A stretch of DNA of 64,000 nt from DASRDZ01 sp035652335 (GCA_035652335.1 DASRDZ010000062.1:1-64000), one strand, 5' to 3'. Numbered from the stretch's first letter, positions 7,720 through 16,785 are shown. The notes: generated from the letters alone by a model not told the origin. A program made the numbers and translations.

Positions 7720-9210
7720 GTGACGGTGCCTGTCTTGGCCTCCGCCACCCCTGACGAGCCGGGCTGGCGGGTCCGCTTCGCCCCATCCCCGACCGGCGCC
7801 CTCCACCTCGGCTCGCTGCGCACCGCCCTCTTCAACTGGCTGGCCGCCCGGGCCACCGGCGGGAGCTTCCTCCTCCGCATCGAGGACACCGACCAGGGCA
7901 GGTACGTCCCTGGCAGCGAGGAACAGATCCTCGAGTCGCTGCGCTGGCTCGGCCTCGCGTGGGACGAGGGGCCCGAAGCGGGCGGCCCTCACCAGCCCTA
8001 CATCCAGTCGCTGCGCACTCCTCTCTATGTGGAGCACGGCGAGCGCCTGCTGGCGGGCGGGGCGGCCTACTGGTGCACCTGCACCCCCGAGCGGCTGGCG
8101 GCGATGCGCGCGGAGCAGCGCCGCGCCGGCCGGCCCACGCGCTACGACCGGCGCTGCCTGTCGCGGCAGGAGGAGGTGGCCGCGGAGCGCGCCGCCGGGG
8201 TGCCGGCGGTGCTGCGGCAGCGCATGCCCGAGGGACGCACCTGCTGGGACGACCTGATCCGCGGCGTGGTGTGCTTCGAGAACGCGGAGATCGACGACTC
8301 CGTGCTGCTCAAGAGCGACGGCTTCCCCACCTACCACCTCGCCAACGTCGTCGACGACCACCTCATGGAGGTGTCCCACGTCATCCGCGCCGAGGAGTGG
8401 ATCCCCTCGACCCCGAAGCACCTCGCCCTCTACGACGCATCCGGCTGGGAGCCGCCGCGCTTCGCGCACGTGCCGGTCGTGCTCGGCGACGACAAGCTGA
8501 AGCTGTCGAAGCGGCGGGGCGCGCGCAACGTGCTGGAGTACCGCGACCTCGGCTACCTGCCGCAGGCGCTGGCCAACGCCATGGCGCTGCTCGGCTGGTC
8601 GTCGGGCAGCGAGGACGAGGTGTTCACCCTCGCCGAGCTGGCGGAGCGGTTCTCCGTCGCCCGGGTCAACCCCGCGCCCGCGGTGTTCGACCCCAAGCGG
8701 CTCGACGCGCTGCAGGGGCTGCACGTGCGGCGCCTGGCGCCGGCCGAGCTGGCCGGGCTGCTGGAGCCGTGGCTGCCCGGCACGACGGCGGAGCAGCGCA
8801 CGGCGCTGGTGCCGCTGCTGCAGGAGCGCATCACCACCCTCGCCGACGCGCGCGACCTCGCCGCGCCACTGCTCGGCGACGCGCCCTGGGACCCCGACGT
8901 GCAGTTCCCGCCCAGGAAGGTGGACGCCGAGACCGCCGCCGCCCTGCTCGACGCCGCCGTCGACGAGGTGTCGAGCGGCGCCCTCACCGATCCGGTGGCC
9001 CTGCGCGAACGCCTCACGGCGATGCTCGAAGCGCGGAACGTCAAAGCCCGGGACGGCTTTCGCGTGCTCTACATCGCCATCCTCGGCAGGCCGGCCGGCG
9101 TGCCGGTGTTCGACGCCATGGCCTTCCTCGGGGCGGAGACGGCGCTGCAACGTTTGCGCCAGGCGCGGCAGAAACTGGCGGGGATCACGGAGCAGGAGGC
9201 ATCACGTTGA
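7720..9210 (+). CDS. gltX: Glutamate--tRNA ligase
   Basis: Class I aminoacyl-tRNA synthetase charging tRNA-Glu with glutamate. 496 residues, normal family length. The N-terminal Rossmann fold carries RFAPSPTG and the HIGH-type motif HLGS (near residue 29); LRIEDTD follows, and the KMSKS-type loop is KLSKRRG. A Cys pair (CTC) lies in the zinc-like insertion region. The first GTG at 7720 is used; another GTG lies two codons later and neither has a clear ribosome binding site, so the mRNA may be nearly leaderless. The stop overlaps the next start (TTGA). tRNA-Glu itself lies 5.6 kb to the left. Confidence 0.96.
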   Translation: MTVPVLASATPDEPGWRVRFAPSPTGALHLGSLRTALFNWLAARATGGSFLLRIEDTDQGRYVPGSEEQILESLRWLGLAWDEGPEAGGPHQPYIQSLRTPLYVEHGERLLAGGAAYWCTCTPERLAAMRAEQRRAGRPTRYDRRCLSRQEEVAAERAAGVPAVLRQRMPEGRTCWDDLIRGVVCFENAEIDDSVLLKSDGFPTYHLANVVDDHLMEVSHVIRAEEWIPSTPKHLALYDASGWEPPRFAHVPVVLGDDKLKLSKRRGARNVLEYRDLGYLPQALANAMALLGWSSGSEDEVFTLAELAERFSVARVNPAPAVFDPKRLDALQGLHVRRLAPAELAGLLEPWLPGTTAEQRTALVPLLQERITTLADARDLAAPLLGDAPWDPDVQFPPRKVDAETAAALLDAAVDEVSSGALTDPVALRERLTAMLEARNVKARDGFRVLYIAILGRPAGVPVFDAMAFLGAETALQRLRQARQKLAGITEQEASR

Positions 9211-10721
9211 GCGTCACCTCGATCGACACCCTGCGCGAGAGCGTCGAGGCCTTCGTGCGCGACGCCAACCGCGAGTTCTACCTGCACGGCAGCGGGCAGA
9301 AGGAGTCGCTGGAGATCGCCGCCATCGTCGCCCGCCACGGCGACGCCTTCACCCCCGAGGCGGTGCGTGCCTGCCTCGACGCCGCCGCGGCCGCGACCGA
9401 CCCCGCCGAGGAGCGCCGCCACGTCGCCCTGGCCCAGGCGGTCGCGGAGTCCTGCATGGAGCGGGAGCTGGCGCCGCTCGGCGACGAGCTGGCCACCGCC
9501 GAGGCGGCGGCGACGGTCGACCTCGACGGCGAGGAGGTGCCCTACTACTCGGCGGCGGTGATGGTCCAGAACGAGCGCGACCGCGAGAAGCGGCGCCGCA
9601 TCGACGAGGCGCGGCGCGCCGTGGTGGCGCGCTTCAACCCGCTGCGCGAGCGCATCGTCCGGCGCCACCACGAGCTGATCGGCGAGCTGGGCTTCCCCGG
9701 CTACGTCGAGTTCTACAGCACCCTCAAGGGCATCGACGTCCCCGCGCTGGGTGCGCAGATGCAGGCGTTCCTCGACCGCACCGCCGGCCTCTACGCGGAG
9801 CACATCGCGCCGTGGTTCGAGGAGGTGATCGGCGCGCCCTGGGCGGAGGCCGAACGTCACGACGCGGCGCTGCTCTTCCGCATGACCGAGCAGGACGCCT
9901 GGTTCCAGTCGGAGCGGATGCTGCCCACGCTGCGCGAGACCCTGCTCGGGCTCGGCGTCGCCATCGACGACCAGCCCAACGTCCATCTCGACACCGAGGA
10001 CCGGCCGAGGAAGAACCCGCGCGCCTTCTGCGCCCCGGTGCGCACGCCCGACGAGGTGTACCTGGTGATCCGCCCCACCGGCGGCTACCAGGACTTCCGC
10101 GCCCTCTTCCACGAGGCCGGCCACACCGAGCACTTCGCCAACACCGACCGCGAGCGCCCCTTCGAGGAGCGCGACCTCGGCGACAACAGCGTCACCGAGG
10201 CCTTCGCGTTCACCATGGAGCACCTGCTCCTCGACCGCACCTGGCTCGGCGACTCGCTGCGCGTCGACGGCGCGTCGCTGCGCACCCTGGTGCATCACGC
10301 GCACGTGTACTACCTCTACATGATCCGCCGCTACGGCGCCAAGGTCGTGTACGAGCTGGCCCTGCACGGCGCCGGTCCGAGCGGGATGCAGGCCATGCCT
10401 GAGCGCTACGCGGCGACGCTGAGCGGCGCGCTGGGCTTCCGCTACAACGAGGAGGGCTGGCTCGACGACGTCGATCCCGGCTTCTACGCGTCGCAGTACC
10501 TGCGCGCCTGGATGCTGGAGGCACAGCTGCGCGAGCGCTGGCGGGAGCGCCACGGCGACCGATGGTGGCGGCCCGGCGCCGCAGGCGACGAGCTGCGCGC
10601 ATTGTGGTCGATGGGCCAGGCGCTGCCCGCCCATCTGCTGGCGGCCGAGCTGGGCATGGGCGGGCTGGGCATCGACGCACTGGAGCGCCGCATCCGCGAG
10701 GGCCTGGAGGCGACGGCGTGA
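9207..10721 (+). CDS. M3-like zinc oligoendopeptidase
   Basis: About 504 residues, probably a cytosolic metallopeptidase of the thimet/PepF (M3) clan. The zinc site HEAGH is at residues 302-306, with a candidate third ligand in TEAFAFTMEHL about 25 residues on. The N-terminal 200 residues are helical and charged, as in M3 enzymes, and there is no signal peptide. The TTG start at 9207 has AGGAGG 7 bases upstream and overlaps the gltX stop by four bases, so the two are coupled. The gene in turn overlaps the SDR start (GTGA). Substrate is unknown; the HEAGH context and YLYMIRRYGA differ from canonical PepF. Confidence 0.82.
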   Translation: MSVTSIDTLRESVEAFVRDANREFYLHGSGQKESLEIAAIVARHGDAFTPEAVRACLDAAAAATDPAEERRHVALAQAVAESCMERELAPLGDELATAEAAATVDLDGEEVPYYSAAVMVQNERDREKRRRIDEARRAVVARFNPLRERIVRRHHELIGELGFPGYVEFYSTLKGIDVPALGAQMQAFLDRTAGLYAEHIAPWFEEVIGAPWAEAERHDAALLFRMTEQDAWFQSERMLPTLRETLLGLGVAIDDQPNVHLDTEDRPRKNPRAFCAPVRTPDEVYLVIRPTGGYQDFRALFHEAGHTEHFANTDRERPFEERDLGDNSVTEAFAFTMEHLLLDRTWLGDSLRVDGASLRTLVHHAHVYYLYMIRRYGAKVVYELALHGAGPSGMQAMPERYAATLSGALGFRYNEEGWLDDVDPGFYASQYLRAWMLEAQLRERWRERHGDRWWRPGAAGDELRALWSMGQALPAHLLAAELGMGGLGIDALERRIREGLEATA

Positions 10722-11449
10722 GTCGTGGCGTGGCGGTGGTCACCGGCGCCAGCAGCGGCATCGGCGCGGCGTCGGTGCGCCGGCTGCGCGCGGAGGGGTT
10801 CGAGGTGGTCGCCGGCGCGCGTCGCGTCGAGATGCTGCGCGAGGTGTGCGAGCCGGTGGGCGCCCGCGCCCTGCCGCTCGACGTCACCGACCAGGCCAGC
10901 GTCGACGGCTTCGTGGCGCAGCTCGACCGCTGCACGGTGCTGGTCAACAACGCCGGCGGCGCGCTCGGCTTCAACCACGTCGAGCATGCGGTCGACGCGG
11001 AGTGGCGCACGATGTACGAGACCAACGTGCTGGGACTGATGCGCATGACGCGCGCGCTGCTGCCCTTGCTGGAGCGCGAGGATCCCGGGCACATCGTCGA
11101 CGTCGTCAGCACCGCCGGGCTCGACGTCTATCCCGACGGCGGCGGCTACACCGCGGCGAAGCACGCGGCCCACGCGGTGACCAAGACGCTGCGCCTGGAG
11201 CTGCTGGGCCGGCCGGTCCGCGTCACCGAGATCGATCCCGGGTTGGTGGAGACGGAGTTCTCCGTCGTCCGGCTGGGTTCGGCCGAGGCCGCGGCGAAGG
11301 TGTACGCGGGGATGACGCCGCTCACCGCGGAGGACGTCGCCGACGTCGTCGCCTACGTGGTGACCCGCGAGAAGCACGTCAACATCGACCAGGTGGTGAT
11401 GCGCCCGCTCGACCAGGCGTCGTCGACGATGGTGCACCGCAGGACATGA
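10718..11449 (+). CDS. Short-chain dehydrogenase/reductase
   Basis: 243 residues, classical SDR fold. The cofactor motif TGASSGIG is near residue 10, NNAG near 81, the catalytic Ser lies in VVSTAG and the catalytic pair is YTAAK. LDVTD between strands is typical of the family and GARRVE suggests NADP preference. It resembles the SDR branch of serine/3-hydroxy acid dehydrogenases (YdfG-like); the substrate cannot be told. The GTG start overlaps the peptidase stop and its own stop overlaps the next ATG, so it is the third gene of a coupled operon starting at gltX. Confidence 0.9.
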   Translation: MSRGVAVVTGASSGIGAASVRRLRAEGFEVVAGARRVEMLREVCEPVGARALPLDVTDQASVDGFVAQLDRCTVLVNNAGGALGFNHVEHAVDAEWRTMYETNVLGLMRMTRALLPLLEREDPGHIVDVVSTAGLDVYPDGGGYTAAKHAAHAVTKTLRLELLGRPVRVTEIDPGLVETEFSVVRLGSAEAAAKVYAGMTPLTAEDVADVVAYVVTREKHVNIDQVVMRPLDQASSTMVHRRT

Positions 11450-11802
11450 CTCCGGAGCCCGGTCCGCCGCGGCATCGCCTGGGCATGGCGCTGATCGTCG
11501 CGCTGTGGGCGGGAGCGGCCGTGTCGTTCCTGGTCACCGCGGGCCGGGGAACGGCGGCGTTCCACGCCGGCCAGGGCGTCTCCGGGCTGCTCATCGTCGT
11601 CGCCGGTGCGCTGGTCGCCCGGGATTGGCTCGGTGTGGCCACCGCCATGGGGCAGCGCTCGGCGCGGCGCTGGCGGGGACGCGTCGTCGCCCCGGAGGCG
11701 AGCAATCCCGCCGTGGCCGCGCGCAGCCAGCGGCTGCTGGCATGGTGGTGGATCGGCTTCGGTGTGCTGATCCTGCTGCTGGCGGTCGCCTCGCCGCGCT
11801 GA
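11446..11802 (+). CDS. Small two-helix membrane protein
   Basis: 118 residues, not recognised. Hydrophobic segments lie at about residues 14-34, 43-59 and 96-114, with a basic stretch (RSARRWRGR) between them. The start overlaps the SDR stop (ATGA), which makes it the last gene of the gltX operon. The stop abuts the stop of the converging oxidoreductase gene with no spacer. Confidence 0.75.
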   Translation: MTPEPGPPRHRLGMALIVALWAGAAVSFLVTAGRGTAAFHAGQGVSGLLIVVAGALVARDWLGVATAMGQRSARRWRGRVVAPEASNPAVAARSQRLLAWWWIGFGVLILLLAVASPR

Positions 11803-12216
11803 TCAGCCCATCTGGCTGGGACCGGCGCGCTCCACGCGGATGCGGATGAGGCAGCGCTGCTCGCGCTGCATGGCGGCGCGGTAGTCGTCCCAGTCGGGAT
11901 GCTCGCCGGCGATGGAGCGGTAGTAGCTCACCAGCGGCTCCATGGCGTCGGGGAGCGACACGATCTCGACCGGCCCCTCCGCCTGCACCCAGCGACCGCC
12001 GTAGAAATTGTCGGGAATGACACAAACAGCGGCGTGCGGGCGGCGGCGCAGGTTCTTCACCTTGACGGCGGTCTCCCGGCTGCTGACCACCACCCTGCCG
12101 TCGCCGTCCACGGTGGCGCCCACCGGGGACATCTGCACCCCGCCGTCGCCCCGGGTGGTGGCCAGCACCGCGTGGTGCTGCGTGCGGATGACGTCGATCG
12201 CCTCCTCAGGCGTCAT
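11803..12216 (-). CDS. PPOX-class (pyridoxamine 5'-phosphate oxidase-like) F420/flavin oxidoreductase
   Basis: 137 residues, split-barrel flavin/F420-binding fold. The N-terminus HHAVLATTRGDGGVQMSPV is the signature of PPOX-class proteins, followed by VKVKNLRRRPHAAVCV and GRWVQAEGPVEIV. The length fits the F420-dependent TIGR03618 group found in Actinomycetota and Chloroflexota. I chose ATG 12216 because AGGAGG lies 9 bases before it. It is divergent from the amidase gene. F420 rather than FMN use is inference. Confidence 0.85.
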   Translation of the reverse strand: MTPEEAIDVIRTQHHAVLATTRGDGGVQMSPVGATVDGDGRVVVSSRETAVKVKNLRRRPHAAVCVIPDNFYGGRWVQAEGPVEIVSLPDAMEPLVSYYRSIAGEHPDWDDYRAAMQREQRCLIRIRVERAGPSQMG

Positions 12217-12307
12217 GGCGGGCTGCCTCCTGCTCTCGGATGCTCGGAGCGACCATAATCCCCAGCGCCCTCCGTCCGCGTGGACGGGGCTCGAGGGAGA
12301 GCTGATC

Positions 12308-13741
12308 GTGCCCATCACCGACGACGCCGTCCTGGCGCCCGCCTCCGACCTCGTCGACCGCCTGCGCGGCGGCAGCCTGTCCCCCGTCGAGCTGCTCGAC
12401 GGCGTGCTGGAGCGCGTCGCGCGCCACAACGGGACGATCAACGCCTACGTCCTGGTGCTCGCCGAGCAGGCGCGCGCGCAGGCTCGCGAGAGCGAGGAGC
12501 GCATCCGCCGCGGCGAGGCCCGGCCCCTGGAGGGTCTGCCCGTCGCCATCAAGGACAACGTCCACCTGGCGGGCACGCCGACCACCCTCGCCTGTGAGGG
12601 CGTCAAGGACGCACCAGCGCCCGTCGACTCCCACGTCGTCGGGCGGCTGCGTGAGGCCGGGGCGGTCTTCGTGGGCAAGACCAACCTGCCCGAGCTGGGC
12701 ACCGTGCCGAGCAGCGAGAACCGCCGCTTCGGCGCCACCCGCAACCCCTGGAACACCGAGCTGACCGCCGGCGGGTCCAGCGGTGGCTCGGCCGCGGCCG
12801 TCGCGTCGGGCATGGCACCCGCCGCACACGGCAACGACGCGGGCGGTTCGCTGCGCATCCCGGCAGCCTGCGTGGGCCTCTTCTCCATCAAGCCGACTCG
12901 CGGCCGCATCTCCATGGCCCCTGCGGGCGACCCGCCCTTCGGTCTCAACGTCGAGGGCTTCATCACCCGCACCGTGCGCGACAACGCGCTGCTCCTCGAC
13001 GTCTGCAGCGGCGCGGTCCCCGGCGACCTCCACGTCGCCCCGCCGCCCGCGCGTCCCTACGCCGAGGAGGTCGGCGCCGACCCCGGCCGCCTCCGCATCG
13101 GCTTCACCGCCACGCCGCCGCTGGCCGTGCCCGTCGACGACGCCTCCGTCGAAGGATTGCGCCGCGCCGCAACCCTCTGCGAGCAGCTCGGCCACGACGT
13201 CGAGGAGGTCGCGCCGGGCTGGCAGAACGACGACATCCTCGGCCTCTTCAACCAGGTCTGGGCCGCCTTCTTCGGCAACGTGGTGCAGGAGGTCCTCGAC
13301 GGCGGTGGCGACCTGGAGAGGATCGAGCCGCTCAACCGCGCCCTCTACGAGCTGAGCAGGGAGATCCCCTCCGGCGCCTACTGGCGGGCCAGCGCGCAGA
13401 TGCAGGCGCTGATCCGCGACATCGCCGCCGCGCAGTCGGCGTACGACGTGATCCTCACGCCCGCGCTGGCCAAGCCGCCCATCCCCATCGGCTCTCTGTG
13501 GGAGGGCATCGAGCTCGACCCCACCATGCCGATCATCAACTCGGCAATGTTCACGCCCTTCACCGTCCCCGCCAACCTGAGCGGCCAGCCCGCCGCCAAC
13601 CTCCCCCTCTTCGAGCACGACGGGCTGCCCCTCTGCGTGCAGGCGATCGGCCGCCTCGGCGAGGAGGCGACGCTGATCCGGCTGGCCTCACAGCTGGAGT
13701 CGGCCCTGCCCTGGGCCGGGCGTGTCGCACCGCTCGGCTGA
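12308..13741 (+). CDS. Amidase (amidase-signature family)
   Basis: 477 residues. Hydrolyses or transfers amides using a Lys-Ser-Ser triad: Lys82 in PVAIKDN, the cis-Ser in TAGGSSGGSAAA (155-161), and Ser181 in GNDAGGSLRIPA. The last motif deviates slightly from the usual GTDTGGSIR. No GatB or GatC lies nearby, so this is more likely a stand-alone catabolic amidase than Glu-tRNA amidotransferase subunit A. The GTG start follows GAGGGAGAGC. A run of hairpins follows the stop. Confidence 0.9.
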   Translation: MPITDDAVLAPASDLVDRLRGGSLSPVELLDGVLERVARHNGTINAYVLVLAEQARAQARESEERIRRGEARPLEGLPVAIKDNVHLAGTPTTLACEGVKDAPAPVDSHVVGRLREAGAVFVGKTNLPELGTVPSSENRRFGATRNPWNTELTAGGSSGGSAAAVASGMAPAAHGNDAGGSLRIPAACVGLFSIKPTRGRISMAPAGDPPFGLNVEGFITRTVRDNALLLDVCSGAVPGDLHVAPPPARPYAEEVGADPGRLRIGFTATPPLAVPVDDASVEGLRRAATLCEQLGHDVEEVAPGWQNDDILGLFNQVWAAFFGNVVQEVLDGGGDLERIEPLNRALYELSREIPSGAYWRASAQMQALIRDIAAAQSAYDVILTPALAKPPIPIGSLWEGIELDPTMPIINSAMFTPFTVPANLSGQPAANLPLFEHDGLPLCVQAIGRLGEEATLIRLASQLESALPWAGRVAPLG

Positions 13742-13767
13742 GTGGGGCGCGGCGGGCTTTTCTTTTC

Positions 13768-13873
13768 GCTCGCCTGAGCGAGCAGACGGGGCGGGCAGAT
13801 CCCGCCCCGGGGATCCCTCCGGTCCGCAGGACCGGCCGGATCCTGCCCCGCCCTCGGCGGGCTGAAGCCCGCC
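13768..13873. repeat. Cluster of four hairpins between converging genes
   Basis: Four near-perfect stem-loops lie back to back: 13768-13783 (6-bp stem, loop CTGA), 13788-13808 (8-bp GGGGCGGG stem), 13819-13835 (7-bp CCGGTCC stem, flanked by pairing GGATCC boxes at 13811 and 13838) and 13856-13873 (7-bp GGCGGGC stem, loop TGAA). A T-run (13758-13766) precedes the first. It probably acts as a bidirectional terminator between the amidase and the DUF2087 gene; the arrangement also recalls REP/BIME-type palindromic elements. Confidence 0.65.
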
Positions 13874-13890
13874 GGTTTGCACCACAGCCA

Positions 13891-14469
13891 TCAAGGTCCG
13901 GGCGGCGTCACGGCCCCGCCGCCCGGCGGGGGGCCGCCACCGCGCCAGTAGGTGCGGGTGCGGCTCTCGCGCACGAGCATGCCCGCATCCACCATGTAGC
14001 GGCGCAGCGCGGCGTCGTCGGGGTGGAACTTGCGCAGGATGCGGCGCACCTCCGCCTCGGCGTAGTAGCGGCCGGGCTCGAACTCGTCCTGCAGCACGCG
14101 CAGCACGGCGCGGCGCTTGCCCTCGGCAGCGGGGATCTCCACCAGCTTCATGCCGCGGAAGAAGCGCGCGGCGACAACGGCGTCGTCCTCGTCGAGCCCG
14201 GCGAGCACCGCCGGATGCGCGGGCAGCGCGCGCCGCTGCGCCGCCGCCAGCTCGCGCAACGCGGTGTCGTCGAGCGTGTAGACACCGCCCTTCTCGCGCA
14301 CCAGCCCCGCCGCGCTGAGCCGGCCGAGGACGCGCAGCACCTCGCGCTCGTTGATGCCGGTATCGGCAGCAACGTCCGGCGCTCGCGCCGCGCGCACGGC
14401 CAGCCGCCCGAGCACCGCCAGCCGGCCGCGGTCGGCGGCGATGCGCACGAACTCCTCCGGGTCGAGCAC
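13891..14469 (-). CDS. Winged-helix transcriptional regulator with DUF2087 domain
   Basis: 192 residues. The N-terminal part (about 5-65) is an ArsR/DeoR-like winged helix (RLAVLGRLAVRA, then DTGINEREVLRVLGRLSAAGLV). The C-terminal part (about 105-180) matches DUF2087: KRRAVLRVLQDEF, YAEAEVRRILRKFHPDD, LRRYMVDAGMLVR and the final YWR. Proteins of this layout are putative regulators; no ligand is known. It lies 10 bases after the end of a GNAT gene on the same strand, so it is probably the last gene of that operon. Confidence 0.85.
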   Translation of the reverse strand: MLDPEEFVRIAADRGRLAVLGRLAVRAARAPDVAADTGINEREVLRVLGRLSAAGLVREKGGVYTLDDTALRELAAAQRRALPAHPAVLAGLDEDDAVVAARFFRGMKLVEIPAAEGKRRAVLRVLQDEFEPGRYYAEAEVRRILRKFHPDDAALRRYMVDAGMLVRESRTRTYWRGGGPPPGGGAVTPPGP

Positions 14470-14479
14470 GGGCGCCGGC

Positions 14480-14971
14480 TCAGGTGAGCCGCTTCTCCAT
14501 GATCACGCCGCGCACCCGGAAGCCGAGCCGCTCGTAGAGCCGGTGCGCGCCGTCGTTGGTGTGGAAGTGGTCGAGCGCGACGCTGATCGCGCCACGACCG
14601 CGCGCCCACTCCTCCAGCGCCGCCATGAGGACCGTGCCGACGCCGCGGCCGCGCCACGACTCGGCGACCGCCAGCTCGTCGACGTAGGCGCCGACGAACC
14701 CAGCCGCGTCGTCGCGCCGCATCTTCGCCTCGGCCAGGCCGACCACCTCGCCGTCGACCTCGGCCGCCAGCAGCGCGCGATCGGGGTCGGCCGCCGTCAG
14801 GCCGGCGAAGCGCTTGCGGGCGTACTCGAGGTCGAGCGGCGGGAGCAGCGGGGGCAGGTCGTCGATGTCGTGATGCCACCGCTCGGAGTCGTAGAAGACG
14901 CGGGACAGCGCCTCGGCGTCCTCCGGCAGCCGGTAGGGACGCACCACGACGCGCGACGCGACGTCACTCAA
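14480..14971 (-). CDS. GNAT family N-acetyltransferase
   Basis: 163 residues, acetyl-CoA dependent N-acyltransferase fold. The acetyl-CoA loop is SWRGRGVGTVLM; YERLGFRVRG near the C-terminus is the usual beta6-beta7 motif. DELAVAESWRG is typical of small-molecule acetyltransferases. I chose the TTG at 14971, which has GGAG 7 bases upstream and overlaps the stop of the preceding GNAT gene. Substrate unknown. Confidence 0.85.
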   Translation of the reverse strand: MSDVASRVVVRPYRLPEDAEALSRVFYDSERWHHDIDDLPPLLPPLDLEYARKRFAGLTAADPDRALLAAEVDGEVVGLAEAKMRRDDAAGFVGAYVDELAVAESWRGRGVGTVLMAALEEWARGRGAISVALDHFHTNDGAHRLYERLGFRVRGVIMEKRLT

Positions 14972-15449
14972 CGCCGAGCTCCAGCTCCGGTTCCTCCACC
15001 GCGAGCGGGGCGGCGTCGGGGTCGACGAGGTCGCGCATGTCCAGCTCCATGACACGGTCGGACGGCGGGCCGAAGCCGAACTTCGCGTACAGCCCGTGCG
15101 CGTCCTTGGTGTGCAGGAGCCAGCGCCGCACCGGCGGTCCGTTGACGATCGCCTCGCGGACCAGCTCGATGCCGAGCCCTCGCCCGCGATGCTCCTCGAG
15201 GACGTACACGTCGGCGAGGTAGGCGAGGTTGCTGGCGTCGGACACGGCGCGGCAGTAGCCGACCTGGGCACCGCGGTGGTACAGCCCGACGACGCGGAAG
15301 GAGTCGCGGAGCTGCTGGTCGACCACCTCGATGGGCCGGCCGGCCGCCCAGTAGGAACGGCCCGAGAGATAGCCGTGCACCGCGGCGACGTCGACGCGAT
15401 CACGCGCGTCGTCGAGCTGGTAGCCGTCGCCGAGCTCGCGGACTGCCAT
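14964..15449 (-). CDS. GNAT family N-acetyltransferase
   Basis: 161 residues. It starts with a short motif typical of the B. subtilis YjdJ/sialic-acid-like GNAT group (HGYLSGRSYWA), and the acetyl-CoA loop is EEHRGRGLGIELV, followed by LLHTKDAHGLYAKFGF. Two in-frame ATGs are possible, at 15449 and 15461; neither has a good ribosome binding site. First gene of a three-gene minus-strand operon (GNAT-GNAT-DUF2087), coupled to the second by overlap. Substrate unknown. Confidence 0.87.
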   Translation of the reverse strand: MAVRELGDGYQLDDARDRVDVAAVHGYLSGRSYWAAGRPIEVVDQQLRDSFRVVGLYHRGAQVGYCRAVSDASNLAYLADVYVLEEHRGRGLGIELVREAIVNGPPVRRWLLHTKDAHGLYAKFGFGPPSDRVMELDMRDLVDPDAAPLAVEEPELELGVE

Positions 15450-15576
15450 GACGGAGGCCATTATCGGCGTGCCGGCGAGGCAGCGAAGCTGTGACGATCG
15501 GCCCTGCGCCGCCGCGGTCGGTTGCATCATGCTTCTCCCCGCAACCCGTATCACGTCACACCCGGAGGGAGCACAG

Positions 15577-16785
15577 GTGGGATTCCCCAGGCTGGGCAAC
15601 GCGTCGCGCACCTGGCGCGGGCGCGTGGCCGCCGCCGTCACCGTGTCCGTCGTCACCAGCGTGGTCAGCAACCTCGGCGCCGAGGCGGCCGCGCCCACCG
15701 CGCCGCCGGCCGTGGGCGCCGTCGGCATGGCCCCGAGCCTCGACGGCAACGGCTACTGGATCACCGCCTCCTACGGCGACGTGCTGAACTTCGGCAGCGC
15801 GGGTGCCCTGGGCAGTCCCAGCGGCCTCGCCCTCAACGCGCCGCTCGTCGGCGTGGCGCGCACCGCCAGCGGCAACGGCTACTGGCTGCTCGGCTCCGAC
15901 GGCGGCGTGTTCACCTATGGCGACGCGCCCTTCCACGGCAGCGAGGGCGGTGTGGCCCTCAACCAGCCGGTGGTGGGCATCGCCGGCACCCCGAGCGGCA
16001 ACGGCTACTGGCTCGTCGCCTCCGACGGCGGCATCTTCACCTTCGGCGATGCGCCGTACCTCGGCAGCGAAGGCGGCAGGCAGCTCAACCAGCCGATCGT
16101 CGGCATGGCCGCGACGCCGAGCGGGCACGGCTACTGGATGGTCGCCCGCGACGGCGGCGTCTTCACCTTCGGCGACGCCGCCTACAAGGGCTCCGAGGGC
16201 GGCCAGCCGCTGGTGCAGCCGATCACCGGCATGGCCGCCACGCCGAGCGGCAACGGCTACTGGATGGTGGCCCGCGACGGCGGCATCTTCACCTTCGGCG
16301 ACGCGCCCTTCCAGGGCAGCGGCGCCGGGCGCATCCGCTACGGCGACGACGTCGCCTCGCGGCCGGAGTGCGGCGTCCCCTCCAACGCGGTGGGCACGTC
16401 GGGCAAGGTGATCGTCATCAGCCTCGCCTGCCAGCTGCTCAGCGCGTACCAGGACGGCATGCCCGTCCTCACCACCTTCATCACCACCGGGCGTCCCGCA
16501 CTGCCCACGCCGCCCGGGCAGTACTCGGTGCTGCGCAAGGTGTCGCCCTGGCTGATGACGTCGGACTGGCCGACCAGCTCGCCGTACTGGTACCCGCCGA
16601 GCTGGGTGCAGTACACGCTCTGGTTCCGCAACGACGGCTACGCCATCCACGACGCGCCCTGGCGCTCGACGTACGGGCCCGGCACCGAGGCCAATGGCTC
16701 GCACGGCTGCGTCAACGTGCCCATGCCGACGATGGAGACTCTCTACGCGTGGGCCACGGTCGGCATCCCCGTCCGCGTCTACTGA
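15577..16785 (+). CDS. Secreted L,D-transpeptidase with five 42-residue repeats
   Basis: 402 residues. A signal peptide occupies about 1-39. Five repeats follow with a period of exactly 42 residues (GNGYW at 57, 99, 141, 183 and 225), each containing a W-x-x-x-x-DGG-x-F-x-FGDA core, probably blades of a beta-propeller-like or wall-binding domain. The C-terminus (about 275-402) is a YkuD catalytic domain with YAIHDAPW (His358) and SHGCVNVPM (His376, Cys378), which forms 3-3 peptidoglycan crosslinks or attaches proteins to the wall. The GTG start has GGAGGGA 6 bases upstream. The repeat half is a 126-bp DNA tandem repeat that has diverged. Confidence 0.92.
   Translation: MGFPRLGNASRTWRGRVAAAVTVSVVTSVVSNLGAEAAAPTAPPAVGAVGMAPSLDGNGYWITASYGDVLNFGSAGALGSPSGLALNAPLVGVARTASGNGYWLLGSDGGVFTYGDAPFHGSEGGVALNQPVVGIAGTPSGNGYWLVASDGGIFTFGDAPYLGSEGGRQLNQPIVGMAATPSGHGYWMVARDGGVFTFGDAAYKGSEGGQPLVQPITGMAATPSGNGYWMVARDGGIFTFGDAPFQGSGAGRIRYGDDVASRPECGVPSNAVGTSGKVIVISLACQLLSAYQDGMPVLTTFITTGRPALPTPPGQYSVLRKVSPWLMTSDWPTSSPYWYPPSWVQYTLWFRNDGYAIHDAPWRSTYGPGTEANGSHGCVNVPMPTMETLYAWATVGIPVRVY

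Noticed and set aside
12308..13741. gatA, Glu-tRNA(Gln) amidotransferase subunit A
   Set aside because: gltX and tRNA-Gln are in the window, but gatB and gatC are not adjacent and the nucleophile motif reads GNDAGGS; a general amidase is the safer call.
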